Part shown: positions 51,041-63,500 of the stretch, in pieces
Layout: each line of letters opens with the position of its first letter
How positions within the stretch are numbered: the stretch's first letter is position 1
Source: Trichoplax sp. H2
Lineage: Eukaryota > Placozoa > Uniplacotomia > Trichoplacea
Length of the DNA stretch: 64,000 nucleotides
Direction: 5' to 3'
Assembly (NCBI GenBank): GCA_003344405.1
Contig: NOWV01000244.1
Coordinates: 29,143-93,142, forward strand
Position numbers and translations under genes: made by a program
The notes under the pieces: generated by a model
Told to the model about the DNA's origin: nothing
The model's database searches: none
Seen by the model: only the letters and a program-made list of their open reading frames with translations

Positions 51041-53450
51041 TCTATCTATCTTTGGTGTTTTTACATGGTATAATTGTGACTTAACATTTGCCAATACTCT
51101 GAATTTAACGCATTGAATGTCTAAACGATCAGGTGGTTGATACCCACATGGTGATATATAGTATTTGAACTAAACTAATAAAAATTGTAGGCTGAAAAAG
51201 TATGTACTTATTTTATTCTCGCGGTTTTCATATTGTTACCTAAGATAGATAATAAGTTTCAATCGAATTTTACCGTATGAGTTAGAACAGTGTTGGTATT
51301 TGTATCAACATAAATATAGAAAAAATGCACATGTATTAAAATACGATAGCGTTAAAATTGGGCCATAAAAATTCACAGTGGCAATTTTAACTTTTAATTC
51401 GAGTGTATCATCACGTTTTCACTATCCTGTTTAGTTTAATTTCAGGTAAAATAAGTATTTAAAAGATATCAAGTAATAATATCGATTGAAATAATAAGGA
51501 TACTGTTCTCGATCAAGTTATTGTTTCACATATGGCTATATGTATGAAAGGTATCTTAGCAGCACTCTTTCTCAGTAGATATACAAATTTATGACCTTAT
51601 GTATTTGTTATAATATTGCCTGAGAATACTGAATGACTAATTTCAACTTTGTTCAAAAAAATAATTACGTTTCCAGGCAGTGGTATACCAATGACATTGG
51701 AAAAGGGTTCTATTGCATTATCCTAGGTTTTAGAAGCAACAGAACGTTATTGAACAGAACTAGCTTTGTTTTAGCTTCACTGTTTCCGTTGTGCAAGCTA
51801 CGTATTTGCTGCTGGTCAATGTCTGATGTTAAGATCATTATGCACGTATTTAGCCGATGGCGGTTAACTGTCTACACGTTGAACTGTTGCTTGTTACAAT
51901 AACGCTGGAATTAGCGGCTATTCTGATCTCATTTGCCAACAGCATGCGATGTACTTGTCCCTTTTATGAATCTGATCCCTAATAGCGAACACTGTGCTGT
52001 ATATGAGTCTTATAAAATTTTACACCAATCTACTAACGAAAGCGATAACGTTAGTTTTCGTACCATATCCATTACTTTTGATTAAAGATTTCCAAACTGT
52101 GTTGCTGTACTAACCTATACTCATTGATCTATTTTATGAGCTTAGTTGTATTTAAAACATAAAAAATTCACGTTTGTATGTATTCGTTCCTGGAGCAACA
52201 TGGAGACCGCATTGTTGTATACTTACATTGACAGTAATGTCAGTGCTACAATAGTTCATTGATCGCCGCATAAATAATCATATTAGTAGATCCTTTTGGA
52301 GTAATTGGATGTTTACGGCAGATTAATTATTGATAATTTTTAGGAAATTTTTATACGTAAGTATTCTTTCTTTTTGCATGCTACGTGCATATGATTTGTT
52401 ATGCTTAAGTGAACAGCGAATTAGATTGTCGCAACTGAGACTATTTACGACTACAAAAGTGAATTGAAAATTCCATTTATAATTACATTAGACAGGGTAC
52501 AAGGAAGATTTCTGCCTAGGGTCTATTCGGTATTGTTCAATATCCTCTCGGTAATATTATTACAGTCATTGACTTTATGTCGATATTATACTTTCTAGAC
52601 AGTATTGTGCTAGGCTTGCAGTTGCAAGCATTGGATGCGTACTGGATAATTATTCCTTTCCTAAAAGTAAGCTTCTTCCATACACAGTCGGTTTAGTAAG
52701 GGAGGGTGTGGGGGGAAAATCATTGCTTGCATATGAGTTCTACGCGTACAGTAAAAATTCTAGAATGTCTATCTATTATTACATTCGTGAAGAGGGGTAA
52801 TACTGTGAAATTCTCTATTTTTCACAAACTATCTAGGTTTTACGTCCAATGTATACAGATTTGATTGCTATTGAGGTTAAGAATGATCAAATAGAAAATG
52901 TTATAGTGTTGCTATTAAAAATTGATCATTTTGTTTACGTCAAATGGAATATTGATCGATTTAATAGCCAAATGTAATGAAATAATTCCAATCAACTTTA
53001 GGGAGTTTGGGATTTCACAGATTTGATCTCTTCCATACAATACAATCCTACTGTATTTCGTAGAAATAAATAGGATTTGCCCTGTAATAAAGCAACGTGA
53101 TTACAAATTTGTAATATTTATTAATTAATGTAGGAGTTAAGGGAAATTTTCCATCGATTGTGTTTCACTTCAAACTAATTGTTACGGAAGTATTGTATAT
53201 TATTCTATTGGGATTACTTGTTATTGACCATATTTTTGACTTTCAATTGCTCGAAAATCTAGACCTGGCGTCAACAGTGGCCATCATGGCTGTAATCATA
53301 AAGAGTAGTTACTTTCTTGTTTGATGACGTACCTTAGCACCATTTATTCGACGAAATTAACAAAAGTAGGCCATGTTACTTTCTTCATAATTAATTATTC
53401 ATATTGGAAGGGAGTGATTAATTAATACGAGTAGAAGACAAGCACATTAG

Positions 53451-53475
53451 GTCAACAAGATTTTGTTGACAAAAG
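53451..53475. repeat. Inverted repeat sharing a palindromic core with the 14.4-kb duplication
   Basis: Arms GTCAACAA (53451-53458) and TTGTTGAC (53463-53470) form a hairpin. The right half reads TTTTGTTGACAAAAG, the same core as the palindrome in the 14426-14801 duplication. This suggests a diverged dispersed element. Confidence 0.5.
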
Positions 53476-55055
53476 CTTATCGCTCTATCATCTATACGAG
53501 TACATCATGAATTCATAAATAGAAGAATCTCCTATTGAACGGGGATGAATAGCAATAAATAAAAAAAATTGAAAAAATATTTTTATCATTGCATTCTCTA
53601 GGATTTACTGAGCATCTTAATCTAGTCAATTCATTACACTACTGTAAGCACATTATACTTTAATGATTTATACCAGTTCAAGAAAATGAATTTATGATTA
53701 ATCATGTTGAATAACTTAAAATGGTGCACTTTCAAAATTTTCTAGTATCATGAAGAACAAAAAAGTATGACTAACTTTAGATAATATACAGCAACGACTA
53801 AAACAACAATAATAATCTAATTATGAAGTCAAAGCAATACGATTGATTCCATTCTATAAATACAGTTGGGATATTTTGGTAGTTGGTTGATGAATGTGAA
53901 CAATATTTTATGCAATTTCTTATATCTTGGACATAATCTTAACCATACGACAATAACTGAAAAAAGAAATTAATTTCAAAGCCTTGCTTTCCAACAGACA
54001 AATATGTAGAATTTTAGGACGATACCTTTCGTTGAGATTGATATTTAATCCATATTACGTATAACGAAAGTGATTTTATAGAGATGTGATATGATACATT
54101 ATGCGATTATAACCAACATGAGAGAGTTGTTGACATACCCTATACAGTAATTGTAATTAGTTTTACGTTGTCCTTTACACTACCAATGGAATTATCAATA
54201 TGTAGACATCAATTTGACATAGGATCCAAAATATTATGTGGAATATTTCAGAAAAAGATTAATTATCATCTGACATGCAAATGTTTAAAATAAAAACAAA
54301 GGCATTTGTTTGTTCAAAATGAGAATGATCTTACTAGCAGTATTTTTAAAGCCATGTTTTCTAATTGAAGACGTCCTATGCCTCCTTGCAAATTACCATC
54401 TAACCAATGAAAAGTTGTCTTTTCTACCTAAAAGATAGGCTGACTAGTTGTCGTTTTCTTTTGGATATTATTCTTTAACGTTTACTTCGTCGTTCGTGAT
54501 TGCATAGCCAATCTTGAAATGTTGTAAAATAGGGGTATGTACGGTTGCTGTATACGCCAATGGCACATAGATTGCTTAGTCATTGAATTGGTCGAATCCA
54601 AATTTTCGAACGCTGTTTTGCGAGTATCGGACTATGCTGTAATAGTCCGAAAGGAAATGGTAATGATGTAGTCGATTGGATATCATTACAGTGGATAGAT
54701 CCACAGCATAGAAAGAAAGGGAATGAAATGTAAGGTATAAAAAAAAGTGGATCAAGATTGCGATGCAAGATGATAGGCGATTTTCAAGCAGTTCGATTGA
54801 CATACTGATACAGCATCGATACATTAAGGCGATTTTGAGACTTTAGGTATGGAAATGAAGTTGGTGACGCATGGATTGGAAGGTAAAGCAAATTTTCATT
54901 TCAACTCAGTTGGCCATCATTTATCGTTTCAACACTGTCCTGATACATGTAGTGGATGTGTTTATCACTGATAAGTATTGGAATACGGATTGGCAGTAGT
55001 GGCATCTAGAAAGTAATGAGCAAATCAAGACAGAGATTGATTAATGTTGACTAGG

Positions 55056-56204
55056 TTATGTAATGCTCTTTTTGTTGATTGTGACTGACATGTTAAGGTT
55101 CAAATCAGAATAACGTCGAAGTGTACTATCGAGTGTTATACAATGCTCACGTTTGATATCACCAAAACGGAAATATTTTAAAACATGGCTTCGCAGATCG
55201 GCAGTAAAGAATACGTAAATAAGCGGGCAAACCGCTGGATAGGAAAAGGCGAAATATTGACTGATGCGTACAACGGTAGCTTGTAAATGTGTAATACGAG
55301 TGGATAAATAGAGGGATAGGAAGGTGATTACATAAGGCATCCAAAAGAGAATAAATACACCAACAATGATGGCCATACTTCGTAATGCTTTAATATTGCG
55401 TATGATGGCATGCGTTGGGGTGGACGAAGAGCCATTCTGAAAGTATTGCTGGCGCCGCGTGTGATCATTGACAATAATTAAGATACGTCCATAGACAAAA
55501 ACTAATACTATAAGGGGAATAAAAAATAATACAGTAAATAATAATATTAAATAGACACGATGTTCGACAACGTCAGTTGGTCTTAACTGGACACATCGAT
55601 GGCTAGAAAATTTCAAAAATGAGACTAAGGGTATAAAAATAGCCAAAATGGGCAAGAACCATACGATAGCAATGAAGATCGCCGCTAGTCGTGGAGTAGC
55701 ACGACGATTGTAACTAAATGGATGCGTTACTGAAACATAACGATCGAAACTGACTAAACAAATGTGAGAATTTAAAATTAAAATAAACAAGATTCCGTTC
55801 ATGGGAAGTAGTGTACAAGCAGCAGCATTTCGGCGCAAGTTGAGAATTTCATACAATGCCCATCGTGGCATTAAATAAGTGAGCGAATAACAAATTGCTG
55901 CCACCGCCATACTTGCAATCATCGCATTGGAGACATGATGCAACGAACGATGCAGTGCAATGAGTAGAATTAACAGGCCATTGGTAGTGATGGTTAAAGC
56001 AGAAATAATGGAATAAGTGATTAATTTTTCCACAATGGCCGGTGGTATCGTGGCGGCGATCGTTGGCGTTGCATTTAGCGTGTTATTGCAAGTTGTCACC
56101 ATGTTGGCCATACTGTGATTGCTTGTTGATGGAAGATGGGTATCATTGGACCAAGAAGAAATGGTAGTATTGCTATTCCAATTATTCATCCTGTCGTCAT
56201 GCAT
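55056..56204 (-). CDS. Divergent class A (rhodopsin-like) GPCR
   Basis: Single exon, 382 residues from the ATG at 56204 (the frame extends one TTG codon upstream). The N-terminus is Asn/Ser/Thr-rich with several N-glycosylation sites and no signal peptide. TM1 has NGLLILLIALHR. TM2 (MIASMAVAAICYSLTYL) lacks the usual Asp. The TM3 end has the intact SFDRYVSV. TM4 is AAIFIAIVWFLPILAIFIPL, and an ECL2 Cys lies in HRCVQL. TM5 is VYLILLFTVLFFIPLIVLVF and TM6 is GVFILFWMPYVITFL. TM7 ends YPAVCPLIYVFF, where the NPxxY Asn is Cys. Loss of both the TM2 Asp and the TM7 Asn, which normally hold the sodium/water network, is unusual. It resembles amine/melatonin/opsin-type receptors only loosely; the ligand is unknown. 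A GTACAGT block lies about 0.6 kb upstream. Confidence 0.9.
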   Translation of the reverse strand: MHDDRMNNWNSNTTISSWSNDTHLPSTSNHSMANMVTTCNNTLNATPTIAATIPPAIVEKLITYSIISALTITTNGLLILLIALHRSLHHVSNAMIASMAVAAICYSLTYLMPRWALYEILNLRRNAAACTLLPMNGILFILILNSHICLVSFDRYVSVTHPFSYNRRATPRLAAIFIAIVWFLPILAIFIPLVSFLKFSSHRCVQLRPTDVVEHRVYLILLFTVLFFIPLIVLVFVYGRILIIVNDHTRRQQYFQNGSSSTPTHAIIRNIKALRSMAIIVGVFILFWMPYVITFLSLYLSTRITHLQATVVRISQYFAFSYPAVCPLIYVFFTADLRSHVLKYFRFGDIKREHCITLDSTLRRYSDLNLNMSVTINKKSIT

Positions 56205-56750
56205 CAACGTTATCCAGTGGAGATTGAATGGAGATTTTCAACCGGCACCCAAGGTTGAACAAGAAGCCAAATTTGAAATGATAAGAAGAAGAAGAAGAAA
56301 TTGCACTCTACATCAATAATATGCAGAATCGCTTATTTACATATTGCAATCGATGCTTATCTAGTCAACAATGTTGTCAAGCATTACAAATGGATCAGCA
56401 AACAGTATCAAGGATGGCCCACTTATCATGTATCATGCATGACTGATGGCTTAATGGTTGGAATTAGAATGGAATTGCACCCATCCAACACGGCCAATTA
56501 AAAGGACAAACCCGATTGCAAGCAAACTCGACAAGAATAACAACAGATTTGATTAAGCTGCAATCGACGATTGGATTAGCGATAGTTGGCCCCCCCAAAA
56601 AATTTCTACCTCCGATCAGCCGACGATGAAGATGGGCGGGTTCGATTAGACTATGACCAATGGGCGGTTGAGGTTGGCTTTGAATGAGTGTCGTGCGTCT
56701 TGATCGATCGTGTTTCCACGCGAAGTGGTATCGCACCGGCATTGAAGCGA

Positions 56751-57415
56751 TATTGTCCTGTCAGTCGACCTGAGACCGGTTGGGTCCGGGCCGAGTTGGA
56801 TCGGTCGTCTCAGCTACAGTACACAGTACCCTAGCACGGTAGACTCTACAGTGTACAGTACTGTCATGACTGCAGTCAGGTTTTGGCAGCCAACATACCG
56901 ATACTGTGCGTATCGGTACGCGCTGGACTGACTACAGTCTCTGTCGACATGCAGGTTTGCTGTACTGTACACTGTACACTGTACGCGGTAGTGTCCACAG
57001 TGTCCAGGACCAACGCCAGTCAGTCTACAGTACATACTAGCCGTACAGTGTACAGTCTACAGTATCCGCCATGAACGACAGTACCGTACTGTAGAGGAAA
57101 TTGTCCTGGAGCAATGTCGGTCGACCTGAGACCGATTAGGTCCAGGCCGAGTCGGATCGGTCGTCTGGACTACAGTACACAGTACTGTAGCCTAGCACGG
57201 TAGACTCTGTACTGTACAGTACTGTACTGTCCGTTTGGCAGCCAACATACCGGTCCGTATCGGTACGCGCTAGACTGAGCACAGTCGCTGTCGACATCCA
57301 GGTTTGCTGTACTGTACTGTACTGTACTGTCCTGTACCAACGCCAGTCAGTCTACTGTACTGTACTGTACAGTACTAGCCGTACAGTGTACAGTCTACAG
57401 TACACCACCGCACTG
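56751..57415. repeat. Two-copy ~350-bp duplication containing GTACAGT tracts
   Basis: Markers in the same order in both copies: CGACCTGAGACCG (56766 and 57122), CAGCCAACATACC (56887 and 57239) and ACCAACGCCAGTCAGTCTAC (57009 and 57336). The spacing drifts from 356 to 327 because the GTACTGTAC tracts between markers differ in length. The flanks (GGTCCGGGCCGAGTTGGATC-like) are much GC-richer than the surrounding DNA. It lies about 0.6-1.2 kb upstream of the minus-strand GPCR. Confidence 0.9.
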
Positions 57416-57547
57416 TAGTGGAAATGGCCACTCCTATCCAATGCACCTGTCACTTCAATCATTCACGTCACAAAGTCGAGTGACGCATGTCCAAATGGAC
57501 TGCGGTTAGACCTGAGAAAGGTTCGGTGCGGTTCCAAACCGTGATGA

Positions 57548-58360
57548 TCTATATGTCTGGGTAAAATGAACGACCTGACTATTGGAGGACGCGATTGCAA
57601 TTTTTTTTTCGCCTTGCAATGTGGTCGAGTGTGGAAGGAGGAGAAGAAGTTACAATTGCTTCTAGACTTTTAGTGTCCAGTAATGATCTATGCCTGGGTA
57701 AAATGAACGACCTGACTATTGGAGGACGCGATTGCAATTTTTTTTTCGCCTTGCAATGTGGTCGAGTGTGGAAGGAGGAGAAGAAGTTGCAATTGCTTCT
57801 AGACTTTTAGTGTCCAGTAATGATCTATGTCTGGGTAAAATGAACGACCTGACTATTGGAGGACGCGATTGCAATTTTTTTTTCGCCTTGCAATGTGGTC
57901 GAGTGTGGAAGGAGAAGAAGAAGTTGCAATTGCTTCTAGACTTTTAGTGTCCAGTAATGATCTATGTCTGGGTAAAATGAACGACCTGACTATTGGAGGA
58001 CGCGATTGCAATTTTTTTTTCGCCTTGCAATGTGGTAGAGTGTGGAAGGAGGAGAAGAAGTTGCAATTGCTTCTAGTGTCCAGTAATGATCGATGTCTGG
58101 ATTAAATGAACGACCTGACTATTAGCGGACGCGATTGCAATTTCTTTTTTTTTTCGCCTTGCAATGTGGTAGAGTGTGGAAGGAGGAGAAGAAGTTGCAA
58201 TTGCTTCTAGACTTTTAGTGTCCAGTAATGATCTATGTCTGGGTTAAATGAACGACCTGACTATTGGCGGACGCGATTGCAATTTCTTTTTTTCGCCTTG
58301 CAATGTGGTCGAGTGTAGAAGGAGAAGAAGAAGTTGCAATTGCTTCTAGTGTCCAGTAGA
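57548..58360. repeat. 137-bp minisatellite, six copies
   Basis: The anchor ATGAACGACCTGACTATT-like begins at 57566, 57703, 57840, 57977, 58106 and 58248, so the spacings are 137, 137, 137, 129 and 142. Each unit contains GCGATTGCAA, a T-run of variable length, CGCCTTGCAATGTGGT, a purine-rich GGAGGAGAAGAAG and GCAATTGC. Since 137 is not a multiple of 3, the ORFs of 71-78 codons that step through it at 137-bp intervals are repeat artefacts. Near-identity of the first four units implies recent expansion. Confidence 0.97.
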
Positions 58361-59650
58361 TTAAACCGACACACCATGCCGTGCCAATCAGACTTTTTTG
58401 ACACTATTTTTATAAGTAATGGATGACTTCTGCACAAACACAAATAGAGTAAATACAGTTCAAGACTGAAATCGTTTTCAAGCTTGCGATAGTTGGCTCA
58501 AGTGCGACACCAGTACAAGACGCGTATTTTACAAGAAATTTCCAACAGTCCCATGCCCCAATCGACCAACTGCGACTTCTCTCCCTCAAAAGTTCCTGTA
58601 ACTAGCATACTATATTGTTGATTCTACATTTCTAAAAAACGTCAACGGCCTTGCATTTCTCTTTGCAGCTTGGTCACTACAGTATTACTAGTGCAATCAT
58701 AATATGCAATCAATACAGTAAATGCGTTCTGTAAATCAATCAAAATCATAATCACGTCGATGGTGTGGTGAACCTCGGCAATGGCTTACTCCCGATAGCA
58801 AGGCAATATCCGGCCAATTTGAAAGAACAAATGGACAATGTTACCCTATGCAAATAAAAAGTCATGACCGTGGATCACTGCTTACGAGCATATCGACATG
58901 ACTACCGACTCGCCATGACGTCAAGCTGGATCGTAGGAGAAAACATAGACTTATCAAGTAATTGCTGAAGTAGTTCTAGCAGTAGTGACTGCAGCACAAA
59001 TGCAATAACAGTCAATAAAGAATATTGTATCGACGTCATCTTAGCGCTAATCCAAACTCCAACGGAAATCATTGATGCTACAGTATGATTCCAAGTCAGG
59101 CAGTGAGATTGTACATCAATGATCCTTGGCAATTTAGTGGGCAAATGAACGAATGGAATAAAATCAAATTGGCAGGAAATTGAGTTTCTTGTCCTATTTT
59201 CAGATACTTTATATTAATTAAGCAAAGAATCAATCATTTGTATTCTTTGCATTTCTTTGTTCAACAGCTGCATAGGCATTCTCTTACTGTACGCATGGAG
59301 ATTTTACTTACTATATATGTTATATAATATAGTCCTTCGACATAAAATAGCATTGGTAGAACTACACGAATGGTAACAGTAGCACACGAACAATCCAAAT
59401 CCCTTTTCTTCACGCTAACTCAGTCACGAAAACCTTTTTCAGAACACTATTGACGAGTAACTTCTACTTGCAAGAATAGCAATGGCGCTCGCTTTACTTC
59501 GCATACTGCGTGGACTTGCATTTTCTACTCGCTAATTGATCCACTGGTATTGACACTACGAGAATGACATTGACTAATTTTCAGTTGTATCATCAGTAGC
59601 CTGGTTTTAAACTTGAATGATTTGAACTTATCTATCCTCTTTTGTAGTGG

Positions 59651-59678
59651 AGCTACTTTTAACTGGTTAAAAGTAGCT
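59651..59678. repeat. Perfect 12-bp inverted repeat, 4-base loop
   Basis: Arms AGCTACTTTTAA (59651-59662) and TTAAAAGTAGCT (59667-59678) around CTGG. It could form a stem in RNA or DNA, but no adjacent gene gives it a role. Confidence 0.8.
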
Positions 59679-60487
59679 TTACACGAGCAGTGTATATTAC
59701 AAAGATAAGCCAAAATTGGACGTTTACATCTTATGAATTAGTTAATGATACTCATGTAGTCAATAAAATAGGTGAGATCTGCGGCAAATGGAAAATAAAT
59801 TAAAAAGAAATGGACGTCTAAAAATTGTCTGTTATGCTATTACCAGTATATCCTTAGCTAGTGGCGAAGGATTTTTGATCTTGTAATGAAATACTCGATC
59901 GGCATATTGGGACAGTCGATACTAATAGCCAATACGAAGAACGACGCGAAAAAGAATATCAAAAATGAGCGTTATGATTGCCACTTGCATCCTTAGCCAT
60001 ACTGAGTAGATCTATCGTCTTGATGATCAAGGAGTTACATCATGAAATTGCGATTTTTTTACTGTATTTAAACTTTGTGGTTGCAAAGGATAGCTCAAAT
60101 GACATCGGCAATGTTTATTGTGGCATACTCGCACTCGATGCGGTCAATAATAGCATTCATTAGTCCACAGCACGGTCAATAAGGACGAGAATAGAATCAC
60201 AGCGATCCATTTTCTCATACGTCATCAGCCGGTAAATTGTTGGCGACATTAATGTCAAGTTTTCATTTTCTTATTAGAGTTAGAAAGTTACACGGATATT
60301 CTCCATAGTTGTAGCCCGAAATAAATTGTTACTATGTAGGCATACAACGTCAAGGGAATGGGCAATTGTACAGCAATTATCCCTTGTGCTTTCATCTAGT
60401 AACCTAATAGCAACTCATAAAGGATAATAGTATATTTTCCATACCGTAGGTTAGAAAAATATCGAGAATTCTATTACTGCGCGCGAT

Positions 60488-60509
60488 ATGCCATACATTG
60501 GTATGGCAT
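60488..60509. repeat. Perfect 9-bp inverted repeat, 4-base loop
   Basis: Arms ATGCCATAC (60488-60496) and GTATGGCAT (60501-60509) around ATTG. No neighbouring gene suggests a function. Confidence 0.75.
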
Positions 60510-63500
60510 GTGTTGTGGTAATAGAATTCTTTCATAAAATCTTCACAGTCATTAGATTGGAGAAACCTTGTCGATAATATAGTTAAGAAAAAATTGATTA
60601 CGCTATAGCGACTGCCTACTAATGAAGAACCTAAATGAGGAAATTTTCCACAGCGCAATGACGGTATTATTGCTTTAGTCGAAGTAGTAACCCATTTTTT
60701 CGTTTTTAAAATTGATTTCTAGTATGGCAAAATTAAGCCTTTCATACAGACTGCTTTGTATTCAGCTATGAAAGACTCTAACGACAATGAACAACTATAG
60801 ATTCCCAGAAAAGTAGATTAATGTATACCCCATTCATTTTTAGGTATTAACAATAATTGATTAAACGTACTAATCACGAATTCAATAAAAGACAAAATTA
60901 CTTAATGACACAGTAACTGTGGCGTTGGACAGGATCGTTAGAAATCTGAAGGCCTAATAAAAACTAAAAACGAACACAATCTATCTTTCTTACGCCTATC
61001 TCTTGTGCAAGCAATCTATACGGGGAGACAATTTCTTGCCTTAAGCTGTGCATTGATCATGAATAGTTACAAACACGATGTTAGTATACTCGGATAGAAA
61101 GTATCGATGCTTTAGTAGAAAGAAAGTTCTAATCGTCATACCATGTAGTCTTCGAGTGTTACTATCTACATAATGACGTTATAACTAGCAAAATTACAGG
61201 ATCAAATCTTATTCTACTCGCGGGATAAGAATATATCTCCTTCATTTAGCATTAGCAATAATTTTATGATCAAGATCGAACGGTAAATAAGATACCATTA
61301 TATACAACCATCAAAAAATTCAATCAAAATTCATTAGCATGAAAAATGTCTGCATAATTAATGACTTTTGGAGTCAAATTGGGATGCCGAATTTGACCAT
61401 ATTAATCAAGTAAAATGGGTTTATTTTGTAACGTAGTTCAGGAAAAACTGCATGAGTACACAATTCTCAAGTGTTTATAACATAAATATAAATGTATCCA
61501 AAATACTACATATTATTCCTTTAGTTCTACAGTATTTGTCCTCCTTTTCTTACAAAATATGTAAATATGTAAATATTGTTGAGTATGATTATTGATACTA
61601 TTCATTAACGTTATTGTCATAGATGGATATATTTGGGAGCAAAAAGAGAAATAATGAAAAAGAAAAGACATCGAAGGTCTTTCTTGAGATACTTGATAAT
61701 TTTTTTACGGTTCATTTTAGCTAGAACGGTAAACACGACAGACTATCTGCATTGATGTATTCTTCTCGTAGCAACTGTAAATATAATCACTAATTAACAA
61801 CTAATTTAACACTATGACTACCATGCATGATTGCTCTATTTTCAGTTATAGATATTCTATTCTATTGCGCACCAAATTTTTCTTATGATTTTAGAACCAA
61901 AAGTAAAAAGATTAAAGGAGTTTGCAGCAAGAGTCGAAAGATGTAGGATAAAAATTGTCATAAGTAATCCAAACTGTTTATATAGACGATTTCTAGTGTT
62001 ACGTTAGTATTTCGTGCGATTGATATCAACAAAACTTGATCAACTCACAAAGCATAAAAATACCTTGATTATCAGTATTCAATATCTAATGAATAAATTA
62101 TATATATATATTAAAAATCATACAGTCGTCCCAAATTGAACTAAAGAATCGCCCCACGCGCTAAATTTATAGCACATTTGTCAGAAAGGAATGCTAACAC
62201 CCTTATAAGACCTATCTCATGATCTTTCTATCGTAGAATAATATCCTCTTTATTCAGATAGCTTACCTTGGTTAGGCTCAGTCCTGTTTTCACGATCAAA
62301 TTAGATGGAATATCTAAAACTCTTTCAAAATTGAGTTTTATGCCACCAATTAATCTAGATAAGCAAAAATAAAATTGAGTGGGTAGCTGTCCGAGTTTTT
62401 TTCCATCAATAGGCATGTCGAACGCAAATATCCATTACTGCTAATGTTGCCATTCACATCCGGTTTGTGCCGATATGACTAGAATACCGTTATTAGCCTA
62501 ACTTATCCACAGCTACTACTCGAGAAAGTAATAATTGAGCTAGTGTACTGTTCTATACGATCAATTATTTTATGCAACTTAGGTATGGGAAAAGCAAGAA
62601 GAAAATAAATGTGGTCTTACTTTCATGGTTCAAATTTCAAAAAAAGTTATAATAAATTATGCGGTTAATAGCTGCTAAAAGAGACTAGACTGTTTTAACT
62701 TCTTTGGCTGTCATTTTTCATTAATCAGCTAAAGTTGATAGAATAATCTATAGTTTCATTGATGTAAATTCTAAATTAGTCATCAAATTTATTTGATACC
62801 TCTATATTTTGCAAGTTAAACTAGAAGCTTAATATTTTTGTCTAGAATTATTTGGTAAACGATTGTTTAAGTTCTAGAATAAATAGGCAATCAAAAGATA
62901 AATCGCTCGTTTATTTTTAATATGAAAGTTTCCCGGTTTTTCTGCTATGGTTATAATTGAACTATGTGAATCTATTAAATATTTATTTGTATCTTGCCTA
63001 AAATTCATAACTGTCATAATATTGATCTAGTTAAGCATTTGGAATAATTAAGATCCTTTTACATTTATCTTTATCGTCCAGCGATATGAATAGGGATAAT
63101 AAAAATATTTCAGATGACAAATAGTAGTGAAAGCGATATCGAAATTCTTAATTCGACCGATAATCTGGATACAAATTGCGGAATATCAAGCCATGATTTA
63201 CAATAAAATCGCATTTTTCGTAATAAATCAACTTCTGGAAATACGTTAGTTAATTAATGAGGCAGCATTAAACTTGATTTATTATTAATTCTGATAATGA
63301 GGTAAAATAAATGTAAATTTCAGGGGTGTAAACTTATTAAGCTAAAGATGAGATACATAGACGTGTATCTGTGGTTTCTTATATTTAAATTTAGAACCGT
63401 TCTACTTTGTTTTTAGTTCAATTTCAGACAGGTACTACTGTACCTATATTTATGATAACAAATATAATTTTAGTTAAAATCGAATGGCATGAATCAAAAA

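Larger units (their letters stand above)
45237..55055. other. 9.8-kb gene-poor AT-rich region between the two GPCR genes
   Basis: No confident gene. An open frame of about 125 codons (46500-46875, first ATG 46579) with no recognised domain is the longest. An 80-codon frame at 50006-50248 is also unassigned. A small GTACAGT-like patch lies at about 51012-51040, and a hairpin with arms GTCAACAA and TTGTTGAC lies at 53451-53470. Otherwise it is AT-rich sequence with stops in all frames. Confidence 0.55.

Noticed and set aside
57595-58105. Three overlapping 71-78-codon ORFs beginning MQFFFRLAMWSSVEG
   Set aside because: They are the same 137-bp minisatellite unit read repeatedly; the period is not a multiple of three and there is no family similarity.
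58902-60658. Hydrophobic frames on both strands that might be a decayed GPCR
   Set aside because: No DRY, NPxxY, FxxxWxP or paired Cys signature could be traced in order.
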